Source: JABFSS01 sp964449445
GTDB taxonomy: Bacteria > Patescibacteriota > Gracilibacteria > Peribacterales > Peribacteraceae
DNA: 64,000 nucleotides
Direction: 5' to 3'
Assembly (NCBI GenBank): GCA_964449445.1
Contig: CAYUZT010000001.1
Location: forward strand, 149,103 to 213,102
Position numbers and translations under genes: made by a program. The number at the start of each line of letters is the position of its first letter. Within the stretch, counting starts at the first letter, position 1. A model generated the notes under the pieces. The model ran no database searches. It was not told where the DNA came from and worked only from the letters and a program-made list of their open reading frames with translations. This document shows positions 16,595-25,666 of the stretch, piece by piece.

Positions 16595-17184
16595 AAACTC
16601 TTATCCTCGATAACTACGACTCGTTCACGTACAACCTGTACCAGTATATTGCCGAACTGGGCGGGAATCCCGTCGTACATCGTAATGATGTGATCGACAT
16701 CAATGATGTTGCCGAGCTTTCCCCGTCGCATATTGTGATCGGTCCCGGTCCCGGTAGTCCTCTGGTGCCTGCGGATATCGGGATATCAGAAGCTTTAATC
16801 GATTACGCGGTGGATCAGGGTATTCCGCTGCTTGGTGTGTGTTTGGGACATCAAGTTCTCGGCACACATTTTGGCGGAACAGTCTCGGGAGCTCCCTTTC
16901 TGTATCACGGGAAAGCGTCGCGTATTCATCTAGAAGCGGAAAGCCCGCTCTTTGCGGATGCTGATCGTGAAATAGAGGTGATGCGGTATCACTCGTTGCG
17001 TGTAGAAGAGGGGAATCTTCCCACAGAGTTGATGGTGACTGCCCGGAGCAAAGAGGACGACATCATTATGGCGATGGAGCACACACGCTATCCGCTCTAC
17101 GGCGTGCAGTTTCATCCTGAATCCATCGGCACCCCACAGGGTAAGCACATTCTCAAGAATTTTCTCTCCCTATGCGTACAATAA
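16591..17184 (+). CDS. trpG: Anthranilate synthase glutamine amidotransferase (197 aa)
   Basis: Class I glutaminase supplying ammonia to TrpE. Visible are LDNYDSFTYNL at the N-terminus, GPGPGSP, the nucleophile elbow GVCLGHQVLG with the catalytic cysteine, and QFHPESIGTPQG with the His-Glu pair. The start at 16591 overlaps the trpE stop; the 3' end overlaps trpD by 13 nt. Confidence 0.97.
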   Translation: MKTLILDNYDSFTYNLYQYIAELGGNPVVHRNDVIDINDVAELSPSHIVIGPGPGSPLVPADIGISEALIDYAVDQGIPLLGVCLGHQVLGTHFGGTVSGAPFLYHGKASRIHLEAESPLFADADREIEVMRYHSLRVEEGNLPTELMVTARSKEDDIIMAMEHTRYPLYGVQFHPESIGTPQGKHILKNFLSLCVQ

Positions 17185-18146
17185 CTCACCAACAATCGGC
17201 AGAAAATTTACTCACTGCACTCGTTTCGGGTGAGCTGAGTGCATCACACATGCAGGAAGCGTTCACGGAGCTCGTCTCACGACCGATATCTGCGGAGTTG
17301 CTCGTCCAGTGTGCCCGCGTTTTACGCGAAAAGATGATTACGGTCGATCTCTCACCCGATGCCATTGATACGTGTGGTACCGGAGGCAGTGGAAAGAAGA
17401 AAATGAACGTTTCCACGCTCAGCGCATTCCTCGTTGCTGCATGTGGAGGAAAAGTGGCGAAGCATGGGAATCGCTCTGCGAGCGGAAATTGTGGGAGTTT
17501 CGATCTTCTGGAAGAACTCGGTGTGCGTATTGATCTTTCTCCCGATGAAGAGCGCTGCATTTTCGAAAAATTCGGCATCGTGTTCCTCTTCGCACCTCTC
17601 CATCACCCGTCCCTTCGTCACGTCGCACCTCTCCGTAAGAGCTATGGCAAAAAAACACTCTTCAACTTGCTCGGACCTCTCTGTAATCCTGCAAAAGTCC
17701 ATCATCAGATGATCGGGACGGGGAATGAAGAGCAAGCGCAGATGATTGCAGAAGCGATACAGATGCTCGGCACAAAACTTTCATTCGTTGTCACAGGCCA
17801 CGACGGTCTAGATGAAGTCACGATGACCACATCGACGACGATACGAACGGTTACGGAGCGAGGGATCACACTTTCGGAATTCTCTCCCGTGCTTTGTGTA
17901 TCTGAAGATGAGTTTATAGGCGGAACACCCAAAGAGAATGCCGAATATTTTGTGGAGCTTGCGAAAGGCGGAGGCACGCTGGCCAGGAAAAACATGATTC
18001 TCATAAATGCCGCTCATGCGCTCCTTCTCACTCCTCTGGCATCTTCTTTCGACGAGGCTCTCGCACTCGCAACCGAGAAACTCTCTTCCGGAGGCGTGAA
18101 CGACCTCTTCGTCCGCTATCGCGATCTTACCCAACGCCCATCATGA
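17172..18146 (+). CDS. trpD: Anthranilate phosphoribosyltransferase (324 aa)
   Basis: Transfers phosphoribose from PRPP to anthranilate. Shows the glycine-rich PRPP loop DTCGTGGSGKKKMNVST, KHGNRSASGNCGSFDLLEELG, and NLLGPLCNPAK. Length normal for a monofunctional enzyme; no amidotransferase fusion. Its stop overlaps the trpC start as ATGA. Confidence 0.97.
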   Translation: MRTITHQQSAENLLTALVSGELSASHMQEAFTELVSRPISAELLVQCARVLREKMITVDLSPDAIDTCGTGGSGKKKMNVSTLSAFLVAACGGKVAKHGNRSASGNCGSFDLLEELGVRIDLSPDEERCIFEKFGIVFLFAPLHHPSLRHVAPLRKSYGKKTLFNLLGPLCNPAKVHHQMIGTGNEEQAQMIAEAIQMLGTKLSFVVTGHDGLDEVTMTTSTTIRTVTERGITLSEFSPVLCVSEDEFIGGTPKENAEYFVELAKGGGTLARKNMILINAAHALLLTPLASSFDEALALATEKLSSGGVNDLFVRYRDLTQRPS

Positions 18147-18901
18147 GTATTCTTCAGAAAATCGTCGCGCAGAAGGAACGAGAGGTGACAGTGTTACCGT
18201 CCAGAAAACCTCTTGAGCTGGCCAAAAAGTCATTCATCAACGCTTTACGGAAGCGGCCCTCACTCATCGCCGAAATCAAGCCGCGATCTCCATCGCGAGG
18301 TGAGCTTGTGCATGAGCGAGACCTGTCGACCATCGTCGATCTCTATAACTCGCATGCGCAGGCAATTTCCGTTCTCTGTGATCAGAAGTTTTTCGGCGGA
18401 GGATACGATCTGCTCGCACAAGTTCGGGAATTAACAGATCTGCCCATCCTCGCGAAGGAATTCATCATCGATCAGCGGCAGATTTTTGCTGCGCGCAGTG
18501 CTGGAGCTGACGCTGTGCTCTTGATCGGAGCGATCTTGGAGAAAAAACAAGCGGCAGCACTCGCGCGTGAGGCACAAATTCTTAACATGTCCGTTCTGTT
18601 TGAAGTGCACGAGGTGAATGATCTCTCGAAAATTCCAAATCTGTCGCCTGAGTCGCTCGTCATCGGAATCAATAACCGCAGTTTGGTGGATCAGCACATT
18701 GATCTGACGACGACGCTGCAACTCGCGCCGATTGTGCGCAGAGAATTTCCTGATCACCTGCTCATGTGCGAAAGCGGCATCGAAAATCGTCATGACATTG
18801 TTCAATTGAGCTCATGTGTGGATGGATTTCTGATCGGCACATCCATTTTGACATCCAAAGATCGCGAATCGTTCATCACATCCCTCTTCCATTCATCATG
18901 A
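18143..18901 (+). CDS. trpC: Indole-3-glycerol phosphate synthase (252 aa)
   Basis: Ring-closing decarboxylation of CdRP. Motifs: AEIKPRSPSRG, CDQKFFGGGYDLL, LAKEFIIDQRQI with the catalytic lysine, VIGINNRSL and MCESGI. A complete beta/alpha barrel. The stop overlaps the trpF start. Confidence 0.97.
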   Translation: MSILQKIVAQKEREVTVLPSRKPLELAKKSFINALRKRPSLIAEIKPRSPSRGELVHERDLSTIVDLYNSHAQAISVLCDQKFFGGGYDLLAQVRELTDLPILAKEFIIDQRQIFAARSAGADAVLLIGAILEKKQAAALAREAQILNMSVLFEVHEVNDLSKIPNLSPESLVIGINNRSLVDQHIDLTTTLQLAPIVRREFPDHLLMCESGIENRHDIVQLSSCVDGFLIGTSILTSKDRESFITSLFHSS

Positions 18902-19521
18902 GACCAAGAATTAAATTCTGCGGCATGACGAGAGTAGAGGATATTGCCGCTGCTCAATCATTGGGCGTGGATTTTCTAGGGTTTATCTTCGAGCCATCTT
19001 CTCCACGCTGTATTTCCCTACAGGAAGCCAAGAAGGTACGCTCGCATATTCACAATGCTGCGGTTGTCGGTGTGTTTGAAGGGAGCTCCGCAGACAAGAT
19101 GACGCACTACGCGCGAGAACTCGATCTGGATTTTCTCCAAATATACGGAAATCTTGATGATGAGGCTCTGAACGCGATTTCGATTCCCATCATTCATGCA
19201 TTTCGCGGAGTTCCGACGCTCGATGAGTTGCAAAAATCATTGCAAACGTGTGCGTATGTACTCATCGACAAGGAAAAAGGAAAAGAAGAGACGGATTTTG
19301 ATGCAATTGCCGCTCTTCCATTTTCCATTCGCGAAAAAATGTTTCTCGCGGGCGGACTGACACCAAAAAATGTGCGAATGACAGCTGATCGCATTCATCC
19401 GTATGCGGTCGACTGTGCGCGAGGCATCGAATCACAACCCGGAATCAAAGATCATGACCTCATGCAGGATTTCATCTCTTCTCTTTCCGCGGGTCGAAGA
19501 CCCGCTGCTCAAGTTTTATGA
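18898..19521 (+). CDS. trpF: Phosphoribosylanthranilate isomerase (207 aa)
   Basis: Amadori isomerisation of PRA to CdRP. N-terminal KFCGMTR carries the catalytic cysteine; later FLQIYGN, LAGGLTPKNV and DCARGIESQPGIKDH. The final residues (AGRRPAAQVL) are encoded by a perfect hairpin at 19489-19505, so the very C-terminus appears repeat-derived. The start at 18898 overlaps the trpC stop. Confidence 0.95.
   Translation: MRPRIKFCGMTRVEDIAAAQSLGVDFLGFIFEPSSPRCISLQEAKKVRSHIHNAAVVGVFEGSSADKMTHYARELDLDFLQIYGNLDDEALNAISIPIIHAFRGVPTLDELQKSLQTCAYVLIDKEKGKEETDFDAIAALPFSIREKMFLAGGLTPKNVRMTADRIHPYAVDCARGIESQPGIKDHDLMQDFISSLSAGRRPAAQVL
19489..19505. repeat. Hairpin at the trpF/trpB junction
   Basis: GCGGGTC-GAA-GACCCGC, a perfect 7-bp stem, codes for the trpF C-terminus and ends 13 nt before the trpB start. 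It may adjust relative expression of the two genes or be an inserted repeat. Confidence 0.65.
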
Positions 19522-20714
19522 AAACTCTTGGAAAATTCCCTTCGCTTCGCTCAGGGCAGGCTTTCGGCGGTTGCTACGTCAGTGAGTTGCTGATTGCGGT
19601 CCTGACGGAGGTCGAGACGGCGTTTTTGCAGTATAAGGATGATCCGGAGTTTCAAGATGAGCTTAGAACGCTGCTCAAGGAGTTTGCCGGACGTCCAACT
19701 CCTCTCACACATGCAAAACATCTGAGCGTGAAGTTTGGTTGCATGATTCTCCTGAAGCGTGAGGACCTTCTGCATGGGGGAGCGCACAAAACGAACAACG
19801 TTCTCGGGCAGGCGTTGCTCGCTAAACGCATGGGAAAGAACGAACTGATCGCCGAAACGGGTGCAGGACAGCACGGCGTTGCGACTGCGATGGCAGGGGC
19901 ACTCTTTAGCCTTCCGACGAAGATCTTCATGGGGGCGAAAGATATCGAGCGGCAGTATTCCAATGTGCAGCGCATGAAACTCTTCGGCGCAGAAGTCATT
20001 TCGGTCGACTCCGGCTCAAAAAGCCTCAAAGATGCAATCAATGATGCACTGCGCTACTGGACGGGTCGTAGTAAGGAAACGTATTACGTCTTTGGCACCG
20101 TCGCAGGTCCGCATCCATTTCCGTCTCTCGTCGCGCATTTTCAGCGAGTGATCGGTGACGAAGCGCGGGTGCAGTGCTTAGAGCGGTATGGAAAACTCCC
20201 GCATACAATCTGCGCCTGTGTTGGTGGTGGAAGTAACGCAATCGGCATCTTCAAAGCATTCCTCGATGATCCCGTTCATCTGATCGGGGTGGAACCGGCG
20301 GGAGAGGGAATTGCGACGGGGAAACACGGGGCAGTGCTCACAAAAGGTCGGCCAGGATCACTCCACGGTTCGTACAGTTATTGTTTGCAGGATGCTGATG
20401 GACAGATTCTCGAAGCGCATAGCATCTCCGCTGGACTCGACTATCCGGGAGTTGGTCCGGAACATAGCTACTTAAAGGAGGAGAAGCGTGTTCAATATGT
20501 TTCTGCGACGGATGATGAAGCGGTGAGAGCGTTTCTACTGCTCACGAAGCAGGAAGGGATCATCCCGGCGCTGGAATCGTCGCACGCAATCGCTGCTGCA
20601 GAGCACATTGCGAAAAATTTGAAGAAAGACGACATCCTTCTCATCAATTTGTCGGGCAGAGGCGATAAAGATATCGATCACGTCCACCGTTATCTTCAAA
20701 ACCATGCTGTCTAA
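19518..20714 (+). CDS. trpB: Tryptophan synthase beta chain with a repeat-derived insert (398 aa)
   Basis: PLP-dependent condensation of indole and serine. Key stretches: LHGGAHKTNN with the PLP lysine, AETGAGQHGVATA, CVGGGSNAIG, GLDYPGVGPEHSYL and SGRGDKD. Near the N-terminus the expected GKF-GGCYVSELL is interrupted by PSLRSGQAF, nine residues from an in-frame 27-bp dispersed repeat (19539-19562 core). The insert precedes the catalytic core, in the surface N-terminal arm, so activity may survive. The start overlaps the trpF stop; the end overlaps trpA by 11 nt. Confidence 0.96.
   Translation: MKTLGKFPSLRSGQAFGGCYVSELLIAVLTEVETAFLQYKDDPEFQDELRTLLKEFAGRPTPLTHAKHLSVKFGCMILLKREDLLHGGAHKTNNVLGQALLAKRMGKNELIAETGAGQHGVATAMAGALFSLPTKIFMGAKDIERQYSNVQRMKLFGAEVISVDSGSKSLKDAINDALRYWTGRSKETYYVFGTVAGPHPFPSLVAHFQRVIGDEARVQCLERYGKLPHTICACVGGGSNAIGIFKAFLDDPVHLIGVEPAGEGIATGKHGAVLTKGRPGSLHGSYSYCLQDADGQILEAHSISAGLDYPGVGPEHSYLKEEKRVQYVSATDDEAVRAFLLLTKQEGIIPALESSHAIAAAEHIAKNLKKDDILLINLSGRGDKDIDHVHRYLQNHAV
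19539..19562 (+). repeat. Dispersed repeat inserted in trpB
   Basis: CCTTCGCTTCGCTCAGGGCA followed by GGCT, identical over 24 bp to the copy upstream of valS at 25820-25843. A TTC triplet flanks both sides, as if duplicated, and the net gain is 27 bp, which keeps the frame. Confidence 0.85.
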
Positions 20715-21477
20715 TCCCTACACACAGGCCATCAAGAAAAAAGGAGCACCGCTCTTCATTCCTTTTACGGTCCTCGGCGATCCGACGAAGGAAAAATCAA
20801 TTGAGATCATCCGGACGCTCGTTGAAAGCGGTGCCGATGCGCTCGAACTTGGCCTTCCCTTCAGCGATCCTCCCGCCGATGGACCCGTGATTCAAGCAGC
20901 GGACATGCGTGCACTCAGTGCAGGCATTCGCGTGGATGATTGTTTTGAGATTTTGAAAGAAGTGCGGACGTTCACCGACATTCCGATCGGACTCCTGGTC
21001 TACTACAACCTCGTTTTGCAGAGAGGCGTCGAGAAATTCTATCAAGATTGCAAGAAGAGTGGCGTTCAGTCAGTCCTAATTGCAGATCTACCACTCGAAC
21101 ATGCAGACGAAGTCATTTCCATCGCAAAAACTCATGAGATCAGTCAGGTCTTCCTCGTTAGCGCAGTTACGACGGATGAACGCCTCGAGAAAATCGCGCA
21201 GGTCGCCGAGGGATATCTCTACATCGTCTCCTATCTCGGCGTCACCGGTGTTGAAAATTCGGTGCTGGAGGACAATATGCAGAAAATAATCGCGCGTGCG
21301 AGGAAGTTCACCGATCTTCCATTGATCGTCGGCTTTGGCATCAGCACGGAAGAGCATGTTCGAGCGACAGTCAGAGCCGGAGCGGATGGAGTGATTGTGG
21401 GGAGCCGGATTGTGCAGGAGATCCCAGATCTCGGAAGCATCAAAGCAGTCTGCGAAAGAATGAGGATAGGTGATTGA
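20704..21477 (+). CDS. trpA: Tryptophan synthase alpha chain (257 aa)
   Basis: Cleaves indole-glycerol phosphate and channels indole to TrpB. The catalytic Glu and Asp are in ALELGLPFSDPPADGPVIQ; VLIADLPLEH, YIVSYLGVTG and GFGISTEEHV follow. Full length. Last gene of the trp operon; a separate pnp promoter overlaps its stop codon. Confidence 0.96.
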   Translation: MLSNPYTQAIKKKGAPLFIPFTVLGDPTKEKSIEIIRTLVESGADALELGLPFSDPPADGPVIQAADMRALSAGIRVDDCFEILKEVRTFTDIPIGLLVYYNLVLQRGVEKFYQDCKKSGVQSVLIADLPLEHADEVISIAKTHEISQVFLVSAVTTDERLEKIAQVAEGYLYIVSYLGVTGVENSVLEDNMQKIIARARKFTDLPLIVGFGISTEEHVRATVRAGADGVIVGSRIVQEIPDLGSIKAVCERMRIGD

Positions 21478-21501
21478 TATCTGTGTACAGATATGTATAC
21501 T
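21474..21501 (+). promoter_or_regulatory. pnp: pnp promoter with embedded palindrome
   Basis: TTGATA (21474-21479), a 16-bp spacer and TATACT (21496-21501). The spacer lies within ATATCTG-TGTA-CAGATAT (21477-21494), a perfect 7-bp inverted repeat that could bind a dimeric regulator. The resulting leader is about 130 nt and includes GGGGAA...TTCCCC close to the start codon. Confidence 0.6.
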
Positions 21502-21638
21502 TTGCGCAGCTCCTTCCCGCACCGTTTCGTCTCACATTCTCTTGGGTTTACGTTTCAGTGCCGCTTGCGACGTTGAAATGTGAATCCATCCGTGTGAGTC
21601 AGCGCTGTGGGGAAGATCTATTCTTTCCCCCTTCTATT

Positions 21639-23885
21639 ATGTTGTCTCTCCAAAAGGAGTACACGCTTGAACTTGGTAATCAAACGCTCATCGTCAAAGT
21701 CGGTGCTATCGCCCCTCAGGCGAATGCATCCGTTATCTGCCAAATGGGCGATACAGTCGCTCTCGGCAACTGCACCGTGAGCGCAAAAGCACGCACGGGC
21801 GTCGATTTTTTGCCGCTCCAGGTTGTCTACCAAGAAAAGTACTACGCCGGTGGCAAAATTTCCGGTTCCCGCTTCCGCAAGCGCGAAGGTCGTCCGGGCG
21901 ATGATTACGTTCTCCTTGCCCGTGTGATCGACCGCGGTCTGCGTCCGATGATCGATAAGAGCATCCGCCGCGACATCCAGGTGTTCTGCACCGTCCTCAG
22001 TTACGATTTCGAGCATGAACATGACATTGTCTCTGGTAACGCTGCCAACCTCGCCGTTGCTCTCAGCGATTGTCCCTGTGACGGGCCCATCGCGATGGTC
22101 AGAGTGGGTCTGATCGGTGGTGAACTCGTGTTGAACCCATCCCGTGAGGCTCGTCTTAAATCGGATCTCGATATGTTTGTGACCGCATCGCTTGATCGTG
22201 TGCTGATGATCGAGGCCGGAGCGAACCAGCTTCCTGAGGAAGAGATTCTCAAAGCGCTGCAGTTCGGCAAAAAGTGGGCGCAGAAGGTCGCGCGGTTCTT
22301 CGCCGATATTCAAAAGGAGATCGGTAAGGCGAAGTTCGTCGTTGATCCGCCGTTTGCGCATGATGAGGCGTATCAGTACCTGAAAGATTGGGCGTTGCCC
22401 CAGATCACCAAGGCCATCAAGACGCACATGCCGAAGAATGTCCGCCGAGGGATCTTCAATACGCTGATGGAAGACTCGGTAGACAAACTCAAGGAGAAAT
22501 ATCCGATGCCCAAAGATGCCGATGACGATCAAAAAGAGAAAATGGAAGAGCTCTACGCCTATGGCGCAGCATTCATCGACAAAGTCGTGAAGAACGAAAT
22601 GCGCCGCTTGGTGTTGGAAGAAGGAACGCGCATGAGCGGCCGCAAGGTCGATCAAATCCGTCCTCTCTCGGCAATGATCGATATTCTCCCCAACCGCGTC
22701 CACGGTTCCGCGCTCTTTGAACGCGGCGAAACGCAGGGACTCACCACCGTCACGCTCGGGGGTCCCGGCGATAAGCAGATTGTGGAAGGCATGGAAGGCG
22801 AGCATGAGCTTCGCTACATGCACCACTACAACTTTCCGCCGTTCTCCGTTGGAGAAACAAGCAACCGCCTGTTTGTCGGCAACCGCGAAATCGGTCACGG
22901 CAATCTCGCGCAGCGCGGGCTTGAGCCGGTGCTGCCACCACTCGAAAGCTACCCCTACACCATCCGCACCGTTACCGAGATTCTCTCGAGCAACGGTTCC
23001 AGTTCCATGGCTGCAACGTGCGGTTGCACGCTTGCGCTCATGGCTGCGGGCGTTCCCATTACCGCGCCGGTCTCGGCGATCGCTCTCGGTCTCATCTCTG
23101 ACGAAGAGAAAGGGAAGTACATCATCCTCACCGATCTCCAGGACGAAGAGGACTTCGGCGGCGACATGGATTTCAAACTGACAGGGACGGAGAAAGGCAT
23201 CACCGCGATCCAGATGGATATCAAAATTAAAGGTTTGCCGGATTCCGTGTTCGAAGAAGCATTGGCACGATCACGCACAGGGCGTTTGGAAGTGCTCAAG
23301 GTCATGCTTGCCGCGATCAAAGAACCGAGAAAGGAAATGAGTCCGTTCGCGCCGCGCATCGAGACGATTCAAATCGATCCCGCCGATATCCGCATTGTGA
23401 TTGGCAAGGGTGGCGAGATGATTCAGAAGATCACGAAGGACTTGGGTGTGGAAATCGATATTGAGGATAGCGGTCTGATCTTCGTCACCTCCGTGAACGG
23501 CGAAGCGATGGAGAAGGCGAAGGCGTGGATCAAAGGATTGGTCGAGAAGCCCGAGGTTGGCAAAGTCTACAAGGGCAAAGTGGTGCGCATCATCGATGGC
23601 GTCGGCGCGATCTTCGAATTCCTTCCGGGCAAGGACGGCATGATCCATATCTCTGAACTCCAGTGGGGCCGCACCGAGCGTGTGGAAGATATTCTCCAGA
23701 TGGGTCAGGAGACAGAAGCGAAAGTGATCGAATATGATGCTCTCGAAGGCAAGACCCGTCTTTCCCTCAAGCAGATGAAGGCTCCTCCTGAAGGTTTTGT
23801 TCCTCCTCCGCCTCGTCCGAGCTTTGGCGGTGGACGGCCGGGCGGTGGATTTGGCGGGCCGCGACGCGGACCGCCACGGAGATAA
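21639..23885 (+). CDS. pnp: Polyribonucleotide nucleotidyltransferase, PNPase (748 aa)
   Basis: Phosphorolytic 3'-5' exoribonuclease, a trimeric ring. Two RNase PH-like domains flank a helical linker: the first contains RKREGRPGDDYVLLARVIDR, the second GSALFERGETQGLTTVTLGG and SSNGSSSMAATCG. A KH domain (VIGKGGEMIQKI) and an S1 domain (GKVVRIIDGVGAIFEF) follow. The tail is Pro/Gly/Arg-rich (RPSFGGGRPGGGFGGPRRG), unusual but compatible with RNA binding. The start at 21639 has a CU-rich context. Confidence 0.97.
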   Translation: MLSLQKEYTLELGNQTLIVKVGAIAPQANASVICQMGDTVALGNCTVSAKARTGVDFLPLQVVYQEKYYAGGKISGSRFRKREGRPGDDYVLLARVIDRGLRPMIDKSIRRDIQVFCTVLSYDFEHEHDIVSGNAANLAVALSDCPCDGPIAMVRVGLIGGELVLNPSREARLKSDLDMFVTASLDRVLMIEAGANQLPEEEILKALQFGKKWAQKVARFFADIQKEIGKAKFVVDPPFAHDEAYQYLKDWALPQITKAIKTHMPKNVRRGIFNTLMEDSVDKLKEKYPMPKDADDDQKEKMEELYAYGAAFIDKVVKNEMRRLVLEEGTRMSGRKVDQIRPLSAMIDILPNRVHGSALFERGETQGLTTVTLGGPGDKQIVEGMEGEHELRYMHHYNFPPFSVGETSNRLFVGNREIGHGNLAQRGLEPVLPPLESYPYTIRTVTEILSSNGSSSMAATCGCTLALMAAGVPITAPVSAIALGLISDEEKGKYIILTDLQDEEDFGGDMDFKLTGTEKGITAIQMDIKIKGLPDSVFEEALARSRTGRLEVLKVMLAAIKEPRKEMSPFAPRIETIQIDPADIRIVIGKGGEMIQKITKDLGVEIDIEDSGLIFVTSVNGEAMEKAKAWIKGLVEKPEVGKVYKGKVVRIIDGVGAIFEFLPGKDGMIHISELQWGRTERVEDILQMGQETEAKVIEYDALEGKTRLSLKQMKAPPEGFVPPPPRPSFGGGRPGGGFGGPRRGPPRR

Positions 23886-23895
23886 TGATGACAAT

Positions 23896-24609
23896 TCACT
23901 TCTTCACAATCACCCAGAAATTTTCACAGTCATGCTCTTTTCCGTAGAACATTCCTCCCTTGGGTTTCTTGATCGTGCGAAATTCGCTGATCAGGAATGA
24001 GGAATAGAATTTTCGGAGTTCTTTTTCATCGTAAACCTTGTCGATCTTGCCGCTAGGGTGGGCGTAGGTGTTGCGCTCAGGTTGCGGCGATGTTTTCAAG
24101 AGTTGGCTATGGAACGGACTCTTGTGAGAGATAGCGTAGATGAATAAGAATCCACTGGGCTTGAGTACTCGCATGAATTCATTGCGCGCGAATGCGCGGC
24201 CAACAGGGGATTCAATGTCTGTGGAGGCGAAGCAATCGATGCCGAAATCAAACGATGCAGATGGCCACGGCCACTCCACCGTCGCGTCCTGCATCACAAA
24301 TTGCATTTTTTCGCTGGATATCTTTTTTTCGCGTGCGCGTTTGTCCGATTCTTTGATCGCAACCTCCGAAAAATCAAAGCCCGTCATATTCGCGCCTTGC
24401 TCAGCAAGCCAAATACAGTTGCGCCCTTTGCCACAGCCCATTTCAATTCCTGTGAGATTTGGAAATCGATCATGATGCTCCTGTAACCACTCCCAAAAGA
24501 GTGTCACGCCGCTCGAGGGCGTCTGATAATCCATATTCTTCACCATTTGCGGCGTTTTGTGTTCCTCATTCCACAGCTCTCGCTGCCGAGAGTGACGATC
24601 GGTGATCAT
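23896..24609 (-). CDS. Class I SAM-dependent methyltransferase (237 aa)
   Basis: Rossmann-type methyltransferase. Motif I is GIEMGCGKGRNCIWLAEQGA near residue 55, motif II has an acidic GFDFSEVA, and FDFGIDCFAS plus RVLKPSGFLFIYAIS are motifs IV-VI. Substrate not predictable. The start overlaps the stop of the zinc-ribbon gene as ATGA (24606-24609). It converges on pnp, ten bases apart. Confidence 0.85.
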   Translation of the reverse strand: MITDRHSRQRELWNEEHKTPQMVKNMDYQTPSSGVTLFWEWLQEHHDRFPNLTGIEMGCGKGRNCIWLAEQGANMTGFDFSEVAIKESDKRAREKKISSEKMQFVMQDATVEWPWPSASFDFGIDCFASTDIESPVGRAFARNEFMRVLKPSGFLFIYAISHKSPFHSQLLKTSPQPERNTYAHPSGKIDKVYDEKELRKFYSSFLISEFRTIKKPKGGMFYGKEHDCENFWVIVKK

Positions 24610-24923
24610 TTCTTCGTGGAAGTATCAGTTTTGGTCTCTACTTTCGGTGGTGGTTCCTTTTTCGTCTCAGGCTTTGACTCTTTTGTTGATGCTTCCGGTT
24701 TCTTTTCTTCCTTCTTCTCCGTCGCACGTATCGGATCTTGAGATTTTTTGCTGTCCGTTTTGTACCAGCCGCTTCCTTTAAAATGCACTGCCGGTGGGGC
24801 AATCAGCTTCTCGGTTTTCTTACTCTTGCAGCGCGGACACGCGGGCTTCTCAGCACTTGCGAAGGGACGAGTGAATTCAAACACCTCGTTGCACGCGCGG
24901 CACTGGAAGTCGAACGTGGGCAC
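24606..24923 (-). CDS. FmdB-type zinc-ribbon protein with charged tail (105 aa)
   Basis: Residues 1-40 form a small zinc ribbon with two CxxC knuckles (CRAC, CPRC), as in the FmdB/CxxC_CxxC_SSSS regulatory family. The remainder is a low-complexity Lys/Glu/Pro/Thr tail, probably disordered. Function unknown. Translationally coupled to the methyltransferase. Confidence 0.75.
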   Translation of the reverse strand: MPTFDFQCRACNEVFEFTRPFASAEKPACPRCKSKKTEKLIAPPAVHFKGSGWYKTDSKKSQDPIRATEKKEEKKPEASTKESKPETKKEPPPKVETKTDTSTKK

Positions 24924-24941
24924 GAGAAGAGAATATCAGAG

Positions 24942-25079
24942 TTAGCGGCTGCCGAAGAGCTTTCGAAGCCCACCCACAGCCAATGCACTGATCAAGACGA
25001 TGCCTGTGATATCCAAAGGACTGAGAGGACCAAGAATGTCCGTGGTCAGAAACTCGCCGACGGAAGCAGTGTTTACCAT
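24942..25079 (-). CDS. Small membrane-associated protein (45 aa)
   Basis: A short frame beginning MVNTASVGEFLTTDILGPLS with one hydrophobic stretch (LDITGIVLISALAVGGL) and a basic end (RKLFGSR), consistent with a single membrane helix. It lies in line with the genes at 25083 and 24606, with gaps of 3 and 18 nt, so it fits an operon. No family recognised. Confidence 0.5.
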   Translation of the reverse strand: MVNTASVGEFLTTDILGPLSPLDITGIVLISALAVGGLRKLFGSR

Positions 25080-25082
25080 ATC

Positions 25083-25484
25083 TTAGTTTCTTTCATGAGT
25101 ATTGCCGATTGCTCCATCCACAAGATCCATTCCAACATCGCCCGGAGCGCGGAAAACAGTGGCGACAGTTGAGGCGAGACCTGGTTCATTTACCAAATCG
25201 CCGAGTGATCTTCGGGTGCGTGCGAAGTATCCTTCCAATCGATTTACAGGTTTAACCTTACCATCAATCGAACGTGCTACTTTTTCGAATACGACATCTG
25301 TGACTTCGGTTAGCACGCTTGCTGCACCCCCAAGCGCATGAGTGGTGCCATCGACAAGATTTTGTTTGTCCTTCGGGAGATAGACGTAATCGTTTCGAAA
25401 ACGGTCCCACCACTCTGCTCCATAAGAGTCAAAAGAGCCTCCAAACTCTCTCCCAATCAGCCGATGCTCTGCAACACTTTCCAT
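25083..25484 (-). CDS. Hypothetical protein (133 aa)
   Basis: Soluble protein with a FGGSFDSYGAEWWDRFRNDY stretch and a helical, charged C-terminal half. No catalytic motif seen. I prefer the ATG at 25484 over an upstream TTG at 25508. A GC hairpin followed by T residues on the same strand (25512-25535) lies directly upstream. Probably the first gene of the unit ending with the methyltransferase. Function unknown. Confidence 0.55.
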   Translation of the reverse strand: MESVAEHRLIGREFGGSFDSYGAEWWDRFRNDYVYLPKDKQNLVDGTTHALGGAASVLTEVTDVVFEKVARSIDGKVKPVNRLEGYFARTRRSLGDLVNEPGLASTVATVFRAPGDVGMDLVDGAIGNTHERN

Positions 25485-25666
25485 GTCTCCATTATTGTTT
25501 TCTTTCAAGAAAAAGCCAGCAAAATGCCGGTTTTATCATTGTCGAAGTGCTTTGACTAGTGATTTGTGCCTTGGGGTAGCCCAGAGCCCTTGCACGGTGA
25601 ATTGCCGTGATGTATAAACTTCGCGCTAATCCGTCGAAAGGCGGTTCGGTATCGCTCTTTCTCTCT

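Noticed and set aside
21618..22898. 426-codon minus-strand frame inside pnp
   Set aside because: Antisense to PNPase; no recognisable domain.
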